From: Sphingobium sp. CR2-8
Lineage (GTDB): Bacteria > Pseudomonadota > Alphaproteobacteria > Sphingomonadales > Sphingomonadaceae
Assembly (NCBI RefSeq): GCF_035818615.1
Contig: NZ_JAYKZY010000002.1
Coordinates: 2,978,501-3,042,500, forward strand
DNA: 64,000 nucleotides
Reading direction: 5' to 3'
This document shows, in pieces, positions 43,691-53,099 of this stretch. Numbering within the stretch: the stretch's first letter is position 1; each line of letters opens with the position of its first letter. The position numbers and the translations under genes are program-made. The notes below the pieces were generated by a model. That model worked only from the letters and a program-made list of their open reading frames with translations. It was not told where the DNA came from and made no database searches.

Positions 43691-44277
43691 CAAGACTTGG
43701 TAGCGCCGATCTCATCCAGCCGTCGATTGATTTCCAGCACATTCACGCGCGGCTCGCCCAATATGCCCAACAGCGGGCGTTCGACGCTCCGTTCGACGAG
43801 CGCATGGATCGCGGGAGCGGCAAGCCCCCGCGCCGCCGCGACCCGCGCCACCTGATAAAAAGCCGCCTCGGGCGTGATATGGGGATCGAGGCCCGAGGCG
43901 GAGGCGGTCACCAGATCGGACGGAACGGGTCGATCGGGTGTAGCAGGCTTATAAGTCTGGATGTCGCCCTTCACCCGGTCGACCAGCGCCTGCGACGCGG
44001 GACCCAGATTGGAGCCGGAGGAGGCAAGGCCGTCATAGCCCTTGCCCGCCGCCGAAGGGCGCGGATGGAAATAGCGATCGCTGGCGAAGCCCTGACCGAT
44101 CAAGGCCGACCCCACGACCTTGCCGTCCGCCACGATCAGGCTGCCATTGGCCTGCGCGGGGAAGACCAACTGGCCGATGCCGGTCAGCGCAAGCGGATAG
44201 GCCAGGCCCAGCAGCATGGCGAAGAGGATCGTCATGACCAGAGCGGGCCGGAGCGACGACAGGATGTCCTTGTTCAT
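43690..44277 (-). CDS. kdpC: KdpC subunit of K+-transporting ATPase
   Basis: A 195-residue KdpC: one N-terminal membrane helix (LVMTILFAMLLGLAYPLALTG) and the periplasmic signature GSALIGQGFASDRYFHPRPS, SSGSNLGPAS and SASGLDPHITPEAA. It stabilises the KdpFABC complex. The start at 44277 has GGAG eight bases upstream and follows kdpB by 13 bases. The frame could be extended to 44310, but those codons only read the end of kdpB. Confidence 0.94.
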   Translation of the reverse strand: MNKDILSSLRPALVMTILFAMLLGLAYPLALTGIGQLVFPAQANGSLIVADGKVVGSALIGQGFASDRYFHPRPSAAGKGYDGLASSGSNLGPASQALVDRVKGDIQTYKPATPDRPVPSDLVTASASGLDPHITPEAAFYQVARVAAARGLAAPAIHALVERSVERPLLGILGEPRVNVLEINRRLDEIGATKS

Positions 44278-44290
44278 GGGATAGGCTCCT

Positions 44291-46327
44291 TCAGGCCAGA
44301 CCCAGGCCATTGACGGCCAGATCGATGAGTTTGATGCCGACGAACGGCGCGATCAGCCCGCCCAGACCATAGATGGCGAGGTTGCGCGCCAGCAGGGGCC
44401 CGGCCCCGATCGGGCGATAGGTCACGCCCTTCAAAGCCAGCGGCACCAGACAGGGAATGATGAGCGCATTGAAGATGATCGCCGACAGGATCGCGCTTTG
44501 CGGCGTCCCCAGCCCCATGACGTTCAGGATGCCAAGGCCAGGATAAAGCACGACGAACATCGCCGGGATGATCGCGAAATATTTGGCGACGTCGTTGGCG
44601 ACCGAAAAGGTGGTGAGCGCGCCGCGCGTCATCAGCAACTGCTTGCCCAGCCCCACGACCTCGATCAGCTTGGTGGGATCGCTGTCCAGGTCGACCATGT
44701 TGCCCGCCTCGCGCGCCGCCTGCGTGCCGGTGTTCATGGCGACGCCGACATCCGCCTGCGCCAGCGCGGGGGCGTCGTTGGTGCCGTCGCCGCACATGGC
44801 GACCAGCCGCCCGCCCTCCTGTTCCTTGCGGATCAGGGCCAGCTTGTCTTCGGGCGTCGCCTGCGCCAGGAAATCGTCCACGCCCGCCTCGGCCGCGATG
44901 GACGCGGCGGTCAGCGGATTGTCGCCGGTGATCATCACCGTGCGGATGCCCATGGTCCGCAACTCGCCAAACCGCTCGCGAATACCGGCCTTCACGATGT
45001 CCTTGAGGAAGATCGCGCCCAGCAATTGCCCATCCTTCGCCACGGCCAGCGGGGTGCCGCCGGCGCGCGCGATCTCGTCCGTGATGCGGCGTAGTTCGTC
45101 CGTAGCGCGCGCGTCGACCGCCACCGGCATGGCCTTCAGGATGGAATCGACCGCCCCCTTCTGGATGGTGGACCCACCGATGCTGACACCCGACACGCGG
45201 GTCTGCGCGGTGAAGGGAATGACCTCCGCCCCGTCGGGCAAAGTCGTCGCGGTCTGGCCGAACCTGTCGCGCGCCAGCAGCACGATCGATCGGCCTTCGG
45301 GCGTTTCGTCGGCCAGGCTGGCGAGCAGCGCCGCTTCGGCCAATTGCGCCTGCGTCGCGCCGCCGACGGGACGAAACTCGGTCGCCTGACGATCCCCCAC
45401 GGTGATCGTCCCGGTCTTGTCCAACAGCAGCACGTCGATGTCTCCCGCCGCCTCCACCGCGCGGCCGGACTTCGCCAGCACGTTGAAACGCACCAGCCGG
45501 TCCATCCCCGCAATGCCGATGGCCGACAGCAACGCCGCGATCGTGGTCGGGATGAGGGTGATGAGCAAGGCCGCCAGGATCGACACCGGGATCGAACCGC
45601 CCGCATAGCTGGCAAAGCCCGGAATGGTGCCCACCGCGATCAGGAAGATGATCGTTAGGCCCACCAGCAGCAGCGTCAGCGCGATTTCGTTGGGCGTCTT
45701 CTGCCGTTCGGCCCCTTCGACCAGCGCGATCATCCGGTCGAGGAAACCCTGCCCCGGATTGACGGTGACCCGCACCCGGATTTCATCGGAAATCACCCGC
45801 GTGCCCGCAGTCACCGCGGACCGGTCGCCGCCCGCCTCGCGGATCACCGGCGCGGATTCCCCGGTGATGGCCGCTTCGTTGACCGACGCGACGCCCGACA
45901 CGACCTCGCCATCGGACGGGATCAGGTCGCCCGTCTCGACCAGCACGACATCGCCCAGCTTGAGCGCACTGGCGGGAACGGGATCAACCTCCCGCCCATC
46001 GCCCTTCAGCCGCTTGGCCGTCAGTTCCGCCTTGGTCGCGCGCAGCGAGGCGGCCTGCGCCTTGCCGCGCCCCTCGGCGATCGCTTCGGCGAAAGTGCCG
46101 AACAGGACGGTCAGCCACAGCCAGATGACCAGTTGCAGCTTGAAGCCGACCGACAGACCGTCCTGCCCGACGACGAGCAGCGCCGTCAGCAGCACCGCGA
46201 CGACGGCGGTGGTGAACATCACCGGGTTGCGGATCAGTTCCTTAGGGTTAAGCTTGCGGAATGCGTCGCCGATCGCAGGAACGATCAGGTCGGCGGTAAA
46301 GACCGATTTGGACGCGGTGCGTGCCAT
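44291..46327 (-). CDS. kdpB: KdpB P-type ATPase subunit
   Basis: A 678-residue P-type ATPase that powers K+ import. The phosphorylated Asp is in [19 protein letters not shown] (about residue 305). The actuator loop is [16 protein letters not shown] ([20 protein letters not shown]), and the hinge is [19 protein letters not shown]. The membrane segment [16 protein letters not shown] is typical. I chose the start at 46327 with GGAG upstream, 17 bases after kdpA. It is translated with kdpA and kdpC in the standard order F-A-B-C-D-E. Confidence 0.96.
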   Translation of the reverse strand: MARTASKSVFTADLIVPAIGDAFRKLNPKELIRNPVMFTTAVVAVLLTALLVVGQDGLSVGFKLQLVIWLWLTVLFGTFAEAIAEGRGKAQAASLRATKAELTAKRLKGDGREVDPVPASALKLGDVVLVETGDLIPSDGEVVSGVASVNEAAITGESAPVIREAGGDRSAVTAGTRVISDEIRVRVTVNPGQGFLDRMIALVEGAERQKTPNEIALTLLLVGLTIIFLIAVGTIPGFASYAGGSIPVSILAALLITLIPTTIAALLSAIGIAGMDRLVRFNVLAKSGRAVEAAGDIDVLLLDKTGTITVGDRQATEFRPVGGATQAQLAEAALLASLADETPEGRSIVLLARDRFGQTATTLPDGAEVIPFTAQTRVSGVSIGGSTIQKGAVDSILKAMPVAVDARATDELRRITDEIARAGGTPLAVAKDGQLLGAIFLKDIVKAGIRERFGELRTMGIRTVMITGDNPLTAASIAAEAGVDDFLAQATPEDKLALIRKEQEGGRLVAMCGDGTNDAPALAQADVGVAMNTGTQAAREAGNMVDLDSDPTKLIEVVGLGKQLLMTRGALTTFSVANDVAKYFAIIPAMFVVLYPGLGILNVMGLGTPQSAILSAIIFNALIIPCLVPLALKGVTYRPIGAGPLLARNLAIYGLGGLIAPFVGIKLIDLAVNGLGLA

Positions 46328-46344
46328 GGATATGCTCCGGTTTC

Positions 46345-48048
46345 TTAGAAAAGCTGGCCACGGATCATCGCGAGATGATCGGCGACAGGGCCAAGGGCTA
46401 GGCTGGGCAGGAAGGTGAGGCCCCCCACGATCAGGACGATGCCGACCAGCAGCCCGGTCCATAGCGGCCCGGTGGTGGGGAAGCTGCCTGCCGTCTCCGG
46501 CGTATATTTCTTGGCGGCAAGCCCCCCGGCGATCGCCAGCATCGGCACGATGACGAAGAAGCGACCGATCCATATCGCGACGCCCAGCATCCCGTTGTAG
46601 AAGGGCGTGTTGGCGCTGATGCCCGCAAAGGCGGACCCGTTGTTCGCCACCGCGCTGGTAAAGGCGTAGAGGATTTCCGAGAAGCCGTGCGGCCCCTTGT
46701 TGAGCGGCCCGGCCAGGCCCGCGTCCAGCACGGACGCCAGCGCGGTGAAGCCCAGGATGACGAGCGGCAGCACGGCGATCGCCAGCACCGCCAGCTTCAC
46801 TTCGCGGCTCTCGATCTTCTTGCCGACATATTCAGGCGTGCGGCCGACCATCAGGCCCGCGACGAACACGGCCAGGATGGCGAACAGCAGGAAGCCGTAG
46901 ATGCCCGCACCCACGCCGCCGATCACGACTTCACCCAACTGCATGTTGAACAGCGGGATCATGCCGCCAAGCGCGGTGAAACTGTCGTGCATGGCGTTGA
47001 CCGCGCCGCAGGATGCAGCGGTCGTGATGACGGAGAACAGTGCCGAAGCGGCGATGCCGAAGCGGACTTCCTTCCCCTCCATATTGCCCCCGGCGACGCC
47101 CAGATGGTGGAGGACGGGATTGCCCGCCGCTTCCTGCCAATAGGTGATCGTCGTCCCGGCGAGGAACAGCAGCAGCATCGCGGCCAGGATCGCCCGGCCC
47201 TGGCGCACATTGCCCACGGCCTTGCCGAATGTGTAGGTCAGGCCCACGCCGATCAGGAAGATCGACAGCATCTGCACGAAATTGGTGAGCGCTGTGGGAT
47301 TTTCGAACGGATGCGCCGAGTTCGCGTTGAAGAAGCCGCCACCATTGGTGCCCAGCATCTTGATCGCTTCCTGGCTCGCCACCGGCCCCAGCGCGATCGT
47401 CTGCCTGGCGCCCTCCAGCGTGGTCACATCGACCGATCCGGCCAGCGTCTGGGGCACGCCGCTCGCGATATAGAAGAGCGCGATGACGAAGCAGAGTGGC
47501 AGGAGCAGGTAAAGCGTCACCCGGGTGATGTCGGCCCAGAAATTGCCGATCGTCTTGGCCCCGCGCCGCGCTAAGCCGCGGAACAGCGCGAAAGCCAGCG
47601 CGATGCCGGTCGCGGCCGACAGGAAGTTATGAATGGTCAGGCCCAGCATCTGGCTGAGGTTCGACATGGTCGATTCCCCGGCATAGCTTTGCCAATTGGT
47701 GTTGGCGGTAAAGCTGATCGCGGTATTGAACGCCAGATGTTCGCTCGTCCCCGCATAGCCCAGCGGATTGAGCGGCAGCAGCCCCTGCAACCGCAGGATC
47801 GCGTAGGTAAAGAGAAGCAGCGCGACATTGAAGATCAGCATATGCACGGCATAGCGCCGCCAGCTCTGCTCTTCGGCCGGGTCGATGCCCGCCAGCCGGT
47901 AGAAGCCGCGCTCGACCGGACCCAGCACCGCATGGAGCGGCGTGCGCCGCCCCTCGTACAAGGTGAACAGCCACAGGCCCACCGGTTTCGCCAGCGCCAG
48001 CAGGATGCCGACGAAGGCCAGGATCAATATCCATCCCTGGATTGTCAT
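46345..48048 (-). CDS. kdpA: KdpA K+-translocating subunit
   Basis: A 567-residue membrane protein with about ten helices and the four pore loops of the K+ channel-like KdpA, among them [59 protein letters not shown] and [20 protein letters not shown]. Each repeated NGG/NGS-type loop contributes to the selectivity filter. It is normal in length and lies 17 bases before kdpB. Confidence 0.96.
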   Translation of the reverse strand: MTIQGWILILAFVGILLALAKPVGLWLFTLYEGRRTPLHAVLGPVERGFYRLAGIDPAEEQSWRRYAVHMLIFNVALLLFTYAILRLQGLLPLNPLGYAGTSEHLAFNTAISFTANTNWQSYAGESTMSNLSQMLGLTIHNFLSAATGIALAFALFRGLARRGAKTIGNFWADITRVTLYLLLPLCFVIALFYIASGVPQTLAGSVDVTTLEGARQTIALGPVASQEAIKMLGTNGGGFFNANSAHPFENPTALTNFVQMLSIFLIGVGLTYTFGKAVGNVRQGRAILAAMLLLFLAGTTITYWQEAAGNPVLHHLGVAGGNMEGKEVRFGIAASALFSVITTAASCGAVNAMHDSFTALGGMIPLFNMQLGEVVIGGVGAGIYGFLLFAILAVFVAGLMVGRTPEYVGKKIESREVKLAVLAIAVLPLVILGFTALASVLDAGLAGPLNKGPHGFSEILYAFTSAVANNGSAFAGISANTPFYNGMLGVAIWIGRFFVIVPMLAIAGGLAAKKYTPETAGSFPTTGPLWTGLLVGIVLIVGGLTFLPSLALGPVADHLAMIRGQLF

Positions 48049-48064
48049 GATGGTCGCCCCCGTC

Positions 48065-48154
48065 TCAGAAGCGTTCGGGGCGTGCGAGCACGGCCACCAG
48101 ATAAAGAAGAAGGCCGATCGCGGTCAGCGCCGCCAGCCAGAGGTCGATGGTCAT
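48065..48154 (-). CDS. kdpF: KdpF small membrane subunit
   Basis: A 29-residue single-helix protein ([20 protein letters not shown], then AVLARPERF). Both the size and the LLLYLVxALxRPERF ending are typical of KdpF, which sits in the KdpFABC complex as a stabilising lipid-like helix. It lies 16 bases before kdpA. A longer in-frame extension is not supported. Confidence 0.88.
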   Translation of the reverse strand: MTIDLWLAALTAIGLLLYLVAVLARPERF

Positions 48155-48168
48155 GGCTCTCATACCCC

Positions 48169-48252
48169 TCATGCATTGTCGCACAGGGCGGCATAGCCCA
48201 GCGTCGCCGCCAGCATGCCCAAGATGAGGCCGATCCAGAGGATGTCCTGCAT
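48169..48252 (-). CDS. 27-residue membrane peptide heading the kdp operon
   Basis: A small gene with a strong GGGAG ribosome site eight bases before its ATG. The product (MQDILWIGLILGMLAATLGY, then AALCDNA) is one membrane helix with a short Cys-containing tail. It ends 14 bases before kdpF, whose ATG has no better start nearby. I do not know a named family. It could be an extra KdpF-like helix of the transporter or a translated leader peptide. The ribosome site, position and hydrophobic pattern support that it is real. Confidence 0.55.
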   Translation of the reverse strand: MQDILWIGLILGMLAATLGYAALCDNA

Positions 48253-48362
48253 ATGGAATCTCCCGCACGGCGTCCGGCGCCAGGGAAGATGCGGCGCCGA
48301 TTCGTCTGCGCGCCTCAACTAGGGCGGGGGTGCATTTGAATGCGAGAGACAGGAAAGCGCGA

Positions 48363-48379
48363 ACGCATAGTATTTGCGT
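48363..48379. promoter_or_regulatory. Short inverted repeat in the kdp leader region
   Basis: ACGCA (48363-48367) and TGCGT (48375-48379) form an inverted repeat around an AT-rich centre in the 160-base gap between the reductase fusion gene and the kdp leader gene. It is the only symmetric AT-rich site there and could be an operator. I cannot match it to a known KdpE site. Confidence 0.2.
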
Positions 48380-48412
48380 ATGATTGTTGGATTTTCACCG
48401 ATGGCGATCGGC

Positions 48413-50950
48413 CTAATAGACGTCCCGGCGATACCGCCCCTCTTCCGCCAGTCGTTCCAGGGCGGCGTCCCCCAATATCCCGACCAGCGCATCATGCACC
48501 CCCTGCGCCATGCCCTCCAGGCTGCCGCAGATCAGGATGATCGCGCCCCGCGCGATCCAGTCGGCAAGGTCGCCCGCCACATCGGGCAGCCTGTCCTGAA
48601 CATAGCGCCCGCAATCGGCGTCGCGCGAAAAACAGCGATCCAGACGGGCGAGTGTGCCGTCCTCGACCCAGCCGGACAGTTCCTCGTCGAAGAAGCGTTC
48701 ATGGGCGCGGCTGCGCTCCCCGAAAAACAGCCAATGCCCCTTATGCCCGCCCTGCGCCTGCGCCCGCAAATGCGCGCGCAGCCCAGCGATGCCCGTGCCG
48801 TTGCCGATCAGGATCAGCGGCCGCCCCTGCTGGGCCGGATCGACGCGAAATCCGGGATTGGGCCGCACCCGCAATCGCGTGGTCGACCCAACCGGCAGAT
48901 GCGCCGTCAGCCAGCCCGACCCGATGCCAAGACTGCCATCCTCCCCCCGCACCTGTCGTACCACCAGGTCCAGCGTGCCATCCGCCGCGATCGACGCCGC
49001 CGAATATTCGCGCACCGGCAAAGGACGCAGCGCGCGCACCGCGTCATTCGTCAAAGGCGCTCCAGCATCGGGCAGCATCGCGCCTGTCAGATGGGCGCGC
49101 AGTTCCGCCGACAGTTCGATCAGCTCGGCATCCTGCGCTGGTGTCGCCAGCAGGGCGTCCACGGATTGCGGCGCGTTGCACGGCTGCACCTCCACGATGT
49201 CGCCTGCTTCCCACTCTGCCTGCCGATCGGCCGCAGGTTCGAACTGGAGGTGAAAGGCCTGGGCGGCGCTGCTGTCGGGATTGAGGCTATGACGGGCCAC
49301 CAGGCTCCAGTCCGCAAAGGGGATGACGGTCTGCCCGCGCATGGCGTCGGCCGCGCCCAGATCGCGTAGCGCCGCATGCCATTGCTGCTCGGCCACCACA
49401 TCGCCATGGTCCATCGCGATCAGCGGGAAGATCCCACTCGCGCCCGCGTCCCGCAGCCATGCCTCCAGCCGCAGCCCGAAGCCGCAGAAATCGGCATATT
49501 CGCGGTCGCCCAACGCCAATATGCCATAGCGAAGATGCGACAGATCCTGCGCATCTCCGCCCAGAATACGTGATGCAAAGCCGCGCGCCATGTCGGGCGG
49601 CTCGCCATCGCCATAGGTGCTGACGACGAACAGCATCCGCCGCGTCGCCGCCAACAGGTCGGGCGTCAGCTTGCCGATCGCCAGCACCTGTGCCCGCACA
49701 CCCCCCTGCGCCAGCGCCAGCGCGGCGTTGCGCGCCCGGATTTCGGCCGTGCCGGCCTGGCTGGCATAGGCGATGACCAGATCGCCCGCGCTCCCACCCG
49801 TGCCTTCGGGCACGGCGATGCCCCCCTCCAGCGCCTTCGCCGCCCGCTTTTTGCGACGCCGAGACAAATAGAGGAGATAGCCGGTGATGGTGAACAGCGG
49901 CATCGTCAGGCTGGTCAGCAGCATGACGATCCGCCCGGTGATGCCGAAAAAGGCGCCACGATGCAGTTCGAGCATACTCTGGGTGATGACGACGCCCAAC
50001 GGGCGGCGATCGTAAAGCTCGCGCTTTTTCAGCGCGAAAGTCCGGGGATCGTAGCTGTAGCGGTCGGTCTGGCGCATATGGCGCGCATCGGTCGGGCGCG
50101 CGTCGAAATTGATCGCCTTCACCGGCTGCGCAGGCGCGGGTTGCGTGATGCGGACCCAGCCATAGCGATCGCCCGTGGCCTGCCGGAACGCCGTCCAGGC
50201 CGGATCGATCGGGGGGCGGGGCGCGATGCCATCCCCCTTCGCCCGCACCCGCTCTTCGCCCCCGGCCTTGCCCGTCAGCGCATAGGTGACGCCCTGCCGA
50301 TACCAATCATAACTCCACCACAGTCCCGTCAGCGCGCTCAGCAGGTAGAAGAGCAGCACCCATGTGCCGATCACCACATGCAGGGCGCGCCACAGGTTGC
50401 GCCCGGTCTTGCGCAGGTCCAGCACGAACCAGGCGCGCCAGTCCAGCGCCTGTCGCGGCCAGCGCAGATACAGGCCGGACAAGGCGAAGAAGATCAGAGA
50501 GAGGGCACTGAACGCCGTGATCTGTCGCCCGATCCCGTTGCCGCCGCCCGGCAATGCGAGCCAGCGGTGCAGTTCGTCCATCAGGTGGAAGAAGCCCGCG
50601 CCGGTCGGTTCGCCCAGCCACGCGCCGGTCGCGCGGTCCACCTGCCCCTGCTGGCGGCCGCGCCCTTCGCTGGCGATCAGGCGTATGCTGTGCGATCGGT
50701 CGCGCGCCGTTTCCCAGTCCAGCCGCGCGACGTAGAAGCCCGGATGATCGGCCTGCACCTTCGCGATCAGTCGATCCGGAGACAGGTCTGGCCTGGCCGG
50801 AACGCCCGGCGCGAACAGGCGCGGCGACAGCGCTTCGCTGATCTCATCCTCGAAACTCATCGCCGCCCCGGTGACGCCCATCAGCGCCAGCACGATGCCT
50901 GCAGTAATGCCCAGGAACCAGTGGATTTGAAAGAAGACGCGCTTGGTCAC
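48413..50950 (-). CDS. PepSY / flavodoxin / FNR-type reductase fusion (ferric reductase-like)
   Basis: An 845-residue membrane flavoprotein. Residues 1 to about 375 form a PepSY_TM domain with four helices and periplasmic loops (IHWFLGITAGIVLALMGVTG, LHRWLALPGGGNGIG, LHVVIGTWVLLFYLLSALTG). A flavodoxin domain follows from about 390 (VIAYASQAGTAEIRARNAAL, VVSTYGDGEPPDMA). Last comes a ferredoxin-NADP reductase part (LILIGNGTGIAGLRAHLRAQ, HWLFFGERSRAHERFF, CGSLEGMAQGVHD). The plan is that of inner-membrane reductases that release iron from siderophores, using NAD(P)H. It starts with GTG behind GGAG. A Fur-like site lies upstream, in line with an iron role. Confidence 0.85.
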   Translation of the reverse strand: MTKRVFFQIHWFLGITAGIVLALMGVTGAAMSFEDEISEALSPRLFAPGVPARPDLSPDRLIAKVQADHPGFYVARLDWETARDRSHSIRLIASEGRGRQQGQVDRATGAWLGEPTGAGFFHLMDELHRWLALPGGGNGIGRQITAFSALSLIFFALSGLYLRWPRQALDWRAWFVLDLRKTGRNLWRALHVVIGTWVLLFYLLSALTGLWWSYDWYRQGVTYALTGKAGGEERVRAKGDGIAPRPPIDPAWTAFRQATGDRYGWVRITQPAPAQPVKAINFDARPTDARHMRQTDRYSYDPRTFALKKRELYDRRPLGVVITQSMLELHRGAFFGITGRIVMLLTSLTMPLFTITGYLLYLSRRRKKRAAKALEGGIAVPEGTGGSAGDLVIAYASQAGTAEIRARNAALALAQGGVRAQVLAIGKLTPDLLAATRRMLFVVSTYGDGEPPDMARGFASRILGGDAQDLSHLRYGILALGDREYADFCGFGLRLEAWLRDAGASGIFPLIAMDHGDVVAEQQWHAALRDLGAADAMRGQTVIPFADWSLVARHSLNPDSSAAQAFHLQFEPAADRQAEWEAGDIVEVQPCNAPQSVDALLATPAQDAELIELSAELRAHLTGAMLPDAGAPLTNDAVRALRPLPVREYSAASIAADGTLDLVVRQVRGEDGSLGIGSGWLTAHLPVGSTTRLRVRPNPGFRVDPAQQGRPLILIGNGTGIAGLRAHLRAQAQGGHKGHWLFFGERSRAHERFFDEELSGWVEDGTLARLDRCFSRDADCGRYVQDRLPDVAGDLADWIARGAIILICGSLEGMAQGVHDALVGILGDAALERLAEEGRYRRDVY

Positions 50951-51013
50951 CCAGGCTCCGATGGCTGCGATCCGTGAACGATTATCACGGGGCTATCGCG
51001 CATATGCACGATG

Positions 51014-51038
51014 AATGCAAATGCGACCTAGTCTCAAT
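51014..51038 (-). promoter_or_regulatory. Fur-like site upstream of the reductase fusion
   Basis: On the minus strand it reads ATTGAGACTAGGTCGCATTT followed by GCATT. This is close to the Fur-box form TTGCGAATGATTCGCATTTG seen before many iron-uptake genes, with AT-rich symmetric arms. It lies about 65-90 bases before the GTG start at 50950. Assignment is by eye. Confidence 0.4.
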
Positions 51039-51083
51039 ATCGCGCAGACATACGCGCCGTCATTCCGGGCGATGGCTGGCCGG

Positions 51084-52172
51084 TCAAAGCCCCAGTTCGG
51101 CCATCTCCACCACCCGCTTTTCGCGCGCGCTGATTTCGGCGGCCTGCCCCATCGCGACCGCGCGCAACCCGTCCAGCGCCGTGACTTCGACCGCGCCTTC
51201 GCCGCGCACCGCCTTCGCAAAGGCCTGATGCTGGTAAAAGGTCGCGCCATAATGCGACCCCGCCGCCATCGCCGCCGGATCGACCGGCACATGGGTCCGC
51301 TCGACCGCCTTATCGTTCAGGAAGCCGACGCGTGGCGAAAACACCAAGTCGCCCGGCGGGATCAGCACGTCCAGCCGCGCCTTGTCGCCGGTCGCCGACA
51401 TCTCCTCCTGATGCTCCGCCCCGTCGGCGAACATGCACAGGTCCAGCATCGCGCGCACGCCATTGGCGAAATCGACCGTGGTGAAGCTGTTGTCGATAAT
51501 GTCGGGCGTGCGCCCGTCATAGCGTTCGTCCAGATGATTGACGTCCATCGCGCCCGAACAATAGACCCGCACCGGCTCCGCCCCGACGATCAGCCGCATC
51601 AGGTCGAAGAAGTGGCAGCATTTCTCCACCATCGTGCCCCCGGTATTGGCGGCAAAGCGGTTCCAGTCGCCGACCTTCACCAGGAAGGGGAAGCGATGCT
51701 CGCGGATCAGCAGCATCTGGAGCTTCCCGATCCGCCCGCCATGGATCTGGTCGATGAAGGCGGCGGCAGGCGGCATGTAGCGATATTCCATCCCGGTCCA
51801 GAAGGGCGCGGCGCGGCCCTCCACCTGTGCCACGACCCAGCGCGCATCCTCGACCGTCGTGCAGAGCGGCTTTTCGCACAGGATTGCGACATCGCTGTCC
51901 AGCAACGGCTCCAGCACCGCGCGGTGGGTGTAATTGGGCGACACCACGACGACCGCGTCGACATTCCCCGCCTGCACCAGTTCCGCTGCGCTGGCATGGG
52001 CCGCCACGCCGTCCGCCTTGTCGCCCAGCGCGGTCCGCGCCCAGCCCAGCGACGTTTCCACAGGGTCGGCTATGGCGGTAATCGTCGCGCCGGGCTGAAT
52101 CAGGATGTTGCGGATATGCTCGACGCCCATCATGCCCGTTCCGACGATGCCATAGCGTATAGTGTCTACCAC
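51084..52172 (-). CDS. Gfo/Idh/MocA family oxidoreductase
   Basis: A 362-residue NAD(P)-dependent sugar or cyclitol dehydrogenase. The Rossmann start is YGIVGTGMMGVEHIRNIL, and the catalytic-lysine motif is the classic ILCEKPLCTTVEDA (EKP). The C-terminal sheet includes GGTMVEKCCHFFDLMRLIVG, holding the usual active-site His. The start is GTG at 52172, with AAGGA eight bases upstream. Only 30 bases separate it from the divergent aldo/keto reductase. It is the first of two Gfo/Idh/MocA genes in this catabolic region. Confidence 0.88.
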   Translation of the reverse strand: MVDTIRYGIVGTGMMGVEHIRNILIQPGATITAIADPVETSLGWARTALGDKADGVAAHASAAELVQAGNVDAVVVVSPNYTHRAVLEPLLDSDVAILCEKPLCTTVEDARWVVAQVEGRAAPFWTGMEYRYMPPAAAFIDQIHGGRIGKLQMLLIREHRFPFLVKVGDWNRFAANTGGTMVEKCCHFFDLMRLIVGAEPVRVYCSGAMDVNHLDERYDGRTPDIIDNSFTTVDFANGVRAMLDLCMFADGAEHQEEMSATGDKARLDVLIPPGDLVFSPRVGFLNDKAVERTHVPVDPAAMAAGSHYGATFYQHQAFAKAVRGEGAVEVTALDGLRAVAMGQAAEISAREKRVVEMAELGL

Positions 52173-52202
52173 TGGGATAATCCTTGTGCCATTGAGCCGT
52201 CC

Positions 52203-53099
52203 ATGACGACGCTGCGCCTATCCAACGAACCACGTCCGCTCGGCAAGAGTGGAATTTCCGTTTTCCCGATCGCCTGGGGCATGTGGCGGCTCGCCGGAGA
52301 GGATGTCGCCGCCGCGCGCGCCAGGGTGGAGGCCGCGCTGGACGCAGGCATCACCCTGCTCGACACGGCGGACATCTATGGCTGCGACACGCCCGCCGGC
52401 TTCGGTTCGGCCGAGGCGCTGTTCGGCAGGATACTGGCCGACGCACCGGAACTGCGCGATCGGATGGTGCTGGCGACCAAGGGCGGCATCCGCCCCGGCA
52501 TCCCCTATAATAGCGGCGCGGATTATATGGCCGACGCGATCGATGCCTCGCTCACCCGCATGCATGTGGAGCAGGTCGATCTCTACCAGATCCATCGCCG
52601 CGATTTCCTGACCCACCCGCAGGAAGTGGCCGCCAGCCTCACCAAGATGGTCGAAGCGGGCAAGGTCCGCGCGATCGGCGTGTCCAACTATGCAATCAGC
52701 GAGTTGGACAGTTTGCAGGCCTTTCTCGACCTGCCGATCGTCAGCACCCAGCCGGAATTTTCCGCCCTGCGCACCGCGCCGCTCTATGACGGCACGCTCG
52801 ACCAGGCGATGGCGCGCGACATGGCGGTGCTGGCCTGGTCGCCACTGGGCGGCGGTCGCCTTGCCAAGCCGCTGCATCCCGCCGCGATCCTGATCGCGGA
52901 ACAGGGCGCGCGCTATGGCGTGGACATTACCGCCGCCGCGCTGTCGTGGATCATGACGCATCCGTCCCGTCCCATCCCGATCGTTGGCAGCCAGTCGCCC
53001 GACCGCATCGCGCGCAGTGTGGACGCGTTCAAGGTCGAATGGACCCGCAGCGAATGGTATGCGGTGCTGGAGGCGTCGCTGGGCGAACGCCTGCCATGA
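52203..53099 (+). CDS. Aldo/keto reductase
   Basis: A 298-residue (alpha/beta)8 reductase. The catalytic set is visible: Asp and Tyr in LLDTADIYGCDTPAG, Lys in VLATKGGIRPGIPY and His in YQIHRRDFLTHP. The NADPH end is SRPIPIVGSQSPDRIARSV. It resembles the YdhF group. The ATG at 52203 is chosen because the family start (LGKSGISVFPIAWGMWRLAG) follows within 12 residues. Upstream codons only shadow the divergent gene. Its stop overlaps the next gene's ATG (ATGA). Confidence 0.87.
   Translation: MTTLRLSNEPRPLGKSGISVFPIAWGMWRLAGEDVAAARARVEAALDAGITLLDTADIYGCDTPAGFGSAEALFGRILADAPELRDRMVLATKGGIRPGIPYNSGADYMADAIDASLTRMHVEQVDLYQIHRRDFLTHPQEVAASLTKMVEAGKVRAIGVSNYAISELDSLQAFLDLPIVSTQPEFSALRTAPLYDGTLDQAMARDMAVLAWSPLGGGRLAKPLHPAAILIAEQGARYGVDITAAALSWIMTHPSRPIPIVGSQSPDRIARSVDAFKVEWTRSEWYAVLEASLGERLP

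Noticed and set aside
51015..52202. Long N-terminal extension of the aldo/keto reductase frame
   Set aside because: The added 396 codons lie antisense to the Gfo/Idh/MocA gene and do not resemble reductases; the family start fits the ATG at 52203.
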